From positions 2,294,001-2,358,000 of the forward strand of contig CP005974.1 in assembly GCA_000940995.1 (NCBI GenBank): 64,000 nt of DNA, read 5' to 3'. Origin of the DNA: Photobacterium gaetbulicola Gung47 (GTDB lineage: Bacteria; Pseudomonadota; Gammaproteobacteria; Enterobacterales; Vibrionaceae). This document shows positions 62,143 through 64,000 of this stretch, piece after piece. The number at the start of each line of letters is the position of its first letter. Within the stretch, counting starts at the first letter, position 1. The notes below the pieces were generated by a model that worked only from the letters and a program-made list of their open reading frames with translations, was not told where the DNA came from and ran no database searches. Position numbers and translations under genes: made by a program.

Positions 62143-63708
62143 ATGGCAAACCAAGTAAGTAAACTGGCCGTCGGTTTCGGGGTGCTTGCAACCTCCGGTG
62201 CTGCCGTTGCGGCAGACCAACCAAATATCCTGGCGATTTTCGGTGATGATGTCGGTTACTGGAACATCAGTGCCTACAACCAGGGTATGATGGGTTACGA
62301 AACCCCTAATATCGACCGTATCGCTAATGAAGGTGCACTGTTTACCGATCACTACGGACAGCAATCTTGTACTGCAGGTCGTGCGTCATTTATTACCGGG
62401 CAGGAACCATTTAGAACCGGACTATTGACTGTTGGTATGCCAGGCTCCACTCACGGTATTCCTGATTGGGCACCAACACTTGCTGACTTACTCAAGGAGC
62501 AAGGCTACATGACCGCGCAGTTTGGTAAGAACCACCTTGGCGATCAAGACCAACACTTACCGACTGCCCACGGTTTCGATGAGTTCTTCGGCAACCTCTA
62601 CCACCTCAATGCAGAAGAAGAGCCTGAAACCTACTACTACCCGAAAGATCCTGAATTCCGCAAGAACTATGGTCCACGCGGTGTGATCAAGTCTTACGCT
62701 GACGGCAAGATTGAAGACACCGGCCCGATGACTCGCAAGCGTATGGAACATGCGGATGAGGAATTCCTGGAAGCATCACTTGCCTTTATGGAAAAAGCGG
62801 TAAAAGCCGACAAGCCTTTCTTCATTTGGCACAACACTACCCGTATGCACGTTTGGACACGCCTACAAGAGAAATATCAAGGCAAATCGGGGATCAGTAT
62901 TTACGCCGATGGCATGCTAGAGCATGATGATCATGTTGGTATCTTGCTTGACAAGCTAGACGAGCTAAAAATTGCCGATAACACCATCGTTATTTACTCA
63001 ACGGATAATGGTGCTGAAACCGCAACATGGCCTGATGGCGGTGCAACGCCATTCCATGGTGAAAAAGGCACAACCTGGGAAGGCGGTATGCGCGTCCCTC
63101 AGCTTGTACGCTGGCCGGGTGTTATTGAACCAGGCTCACGCTTCAATGACATGATGGCTCACCAAGACTGGCTACCGACACTAATGGCTGCCGCAGGCGT
63201 ACCTAATGTGAAAGAAAAACTGGCTGACGGCTATAAAGCTAACGGTAAGGAATGGCGAGTTCACATTGATGGCTATAACTTCAAACCTTACTTTGAGGGC
63301 AAAGAAGAAAAAGGCCCACGTGAATCTTTACTTTACTTCTCAGCCAACGGCGAACTGAATGCAGTACGTTGGAATGATTGGAAGCTGAACTTCGCGGTGA
63401 TGGAAGGCAACATTTCTGATGCCGTCCGCTTCGAGCAAAATTGGCCGCAAATCATCCACCTTCGCGCTGACCCATTCGAGAAAGCACCTCATGAGTCTGG
63501 TATGTACCTACGCTGGATGGCGGACAACATGTGGCTATTCATTCCTATCCAGGATGTCATCGGTGATTTCTTCAAAACACTGCCGGAATATCCAATGCAG
63601 CAAGGCCTTATCATGAACCCTGCCTCAATCAACTACCAGTCACTGGGGCTGCAAGGCAAGATGCAACAGCTGGATGCTCTACAGCAGAAAGTTGAAACCA
63701 TGAAGTAA
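62143..63708 (+). CDS. Periplasmic Cys-type sulfatase 2
   Basis: The 521-residue sulfatase (signal peptide 1-24, ending AAVAAD) has motif SCTAGRASFITGQ with modifiable Cys76, metal pair D35/D36 (IFGDDVG), KNHLGD, TRMHVWT and STDNGAET. It is a close paralogue of sulfatase 1: long identical runs occur around HGFDEFFGNLYHLNAEEEPE and KSYADGKIEDTGP. One difference is STDNGAET for STDNGPHM, so substrate range may differ. I chose ATG 62143 with GGAG 5 bases upstream. Formylglycine formation probably needs the radical SAM maturase at 46 kb. Confidence 0.93.
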   Translation: MANQVSKLAVGFGVLATSGAAVAADQPNILAIFGDDVGYWNISAYNQGMMGYETPNIDRIANEGALFTDHYGQQSCTAGRASFITGQEPFRTGLLTVGMPGSTHGIPDWAPTLADLLKEQGYMTAQFGKNHLGDQDQHLPTAHGFDEFFGNLYHLNAEEEPETYYYPKDPEFRKNYGPRGVIKSYADGKIEDTGPMTRKRMEHADEEFLEASLAFMEKAVKADKPFFIWHNTTRMHVWTRLQEKYQGKSGISIYADGMLEHDDHVGILLDKLDELKIADNTIVIYSTDNGAETATWPDGGATPFHGEKGTTWEGGMRVPQLVRWPGVIEPGSRFNDMMAHQDWLPTLMAAAGVPNVKEKLADGYKANGKEWRVHIDGYNFKPYFEGKEEKGPRESLLYFSANGELNAVRWNDWKLNFAVMEGNISDAVRFEQNWPQIIHLRADPFEKAPHESGMYLRWMADNMWLFIPIQDVIGDFFKTLPEYPMQQGLIMNPASINYQSLGLQGKMQQLDALQQKVETMK

Positions 63709-63733
63709 TTGTCCTTCCTGTTTGATAATCACT

Positions 63734-63770
63734 AAAACGCCCGCTCTATGAATGCGGGCGTTTTGTTTTA
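63734..63770 (+). terminator. Rho-independent terminator of sulfatase 2
   Basis: AAAACGCCCGC (63734-63744) pairs with GCGGGCGTTTT (63754-63764), followed by GTTTTA. The sequence from 63771 to the window end shows no gene I can support. Confidence 0.92.
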
Positions 63771-64000
63771 CTTTCAGGAACAGCATGATATTTATCAATA
63801 AATCTAGCCTTTACATTACGCAGGTGATTGGCGCTTTTCCTCTGCACAAGGTTTCGAGTCCGTTCTTTGTCCAAGCTCAAAGCCTGAACTCCCTATAACA
63901 GCAGTTACACCGATAAACCTGCTTATAAAAAAACCTTTGCCACCATCTTCTCTTAACTCTTACCACAACTTTATGCTTACAGTATTCTGCCATTACTTTT

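Noticed and set aside
1..64000. CRISPR arrays, insertion sequences, prophage, tRNA or rRNA genes
   Set aside because: I looked for repeat-spacer patterns, transposase or integrase products and RNA-gene signatures and saw none.

Overview
The window looks like chromosomal DNA of a marine gammaproteobacterium of the family Vibrionaceae, probably Photobacterium-like. This is inferred from the gene content: Gsk-type inosine-guanosine kinase, a VC2662-like surface protein, DUF3581, TupABC, a MobB-MoeA fusion, and HrpA and HrpB close together. The genus is a guess. I see no rRNA, tRNA, insertion sequence, integrase, phage or CRISPR array. The sequence is densely coding, with many clear intrinsic terminators.

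Region by region. (1) 1-7.8 kb: a sensor kinase (cut by the window edge) and an NtrC-type response regulator lie divergent from a compact tupABC-mobA-mobB/moeA operon for tungstate/molybdate uptake and cofactor maturation. The gap between them has the layout of a sigma-54 promoter: inverted repeats, an IHF-like site and a -24/-12 element. (2) 8.3-15 kb: DUF3581, an unknown secreted protein, a LysR regulator, a 26-codon small ORF behind a CRP-like site, the D-glutamate genes dgcN-dgcA and a BCCT transporter. (3) 15-25 kb: mixed genes, including a Gfo/Idh/MocA oxidoreductase, a PAP2 phosphatase, an XRE regulator, a Cys-rich secreted protein plus DUF411 pair, gsk, a PEP-CTERM protein and a DUF1254 protein. 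(4) 25-29 kb: a DMSO-reductase-type operon dmsABC with an FNR-like site and a long hairpin in the leader. (5) 29-43.5 kb: hrpA, a VC2662-like protein, a TerB-like protein, a lipase-like hydrolase, hrpB, an OhrR-like regulator divergent from a CurA-type reductase, an orphan Asp-type menB, a diguanylate cyclase with a structured terminator-bearing leader, and a LysR regulator.

(6) 43.7-63.7 kb is the most unusual part, a sulfatase island. Two closely related periplasmic Cys-type sulfatases are divergently transcribed. Also present are an anaerobic sulfatase-maturating radical SAM enzyme, a cysteine-less relative of formylglycine-generating enzyme, a PafA-like phosphatase, a FadL-type outer-membrane channel, a LysR regulator, a complete MoxR/DUF58/DUF4381/Bat operon and an octaheme cytochrome c with a HEAT/TPR tail. 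A second, heme-free protein in the maturase operon is clearly homologous to that HEAT/TPR tail. A GTTATA-N5-TATAAC-like motif recurs in three promoter regions of the island, and a CRP-like site lies between the two sulfatases. I infer one functional system for using or remodelling a sulfated compound; its substrate and the role of the octaheme and Bat modules cannot be told from sequence.

Anaerobic themes recur (Tup/Mob/Moe, DmsABC with an FNR-like site, anSME, octaheme cytochrome), suggesting a facultative anaerobe that needs molybdenum or tungsten cofactor.
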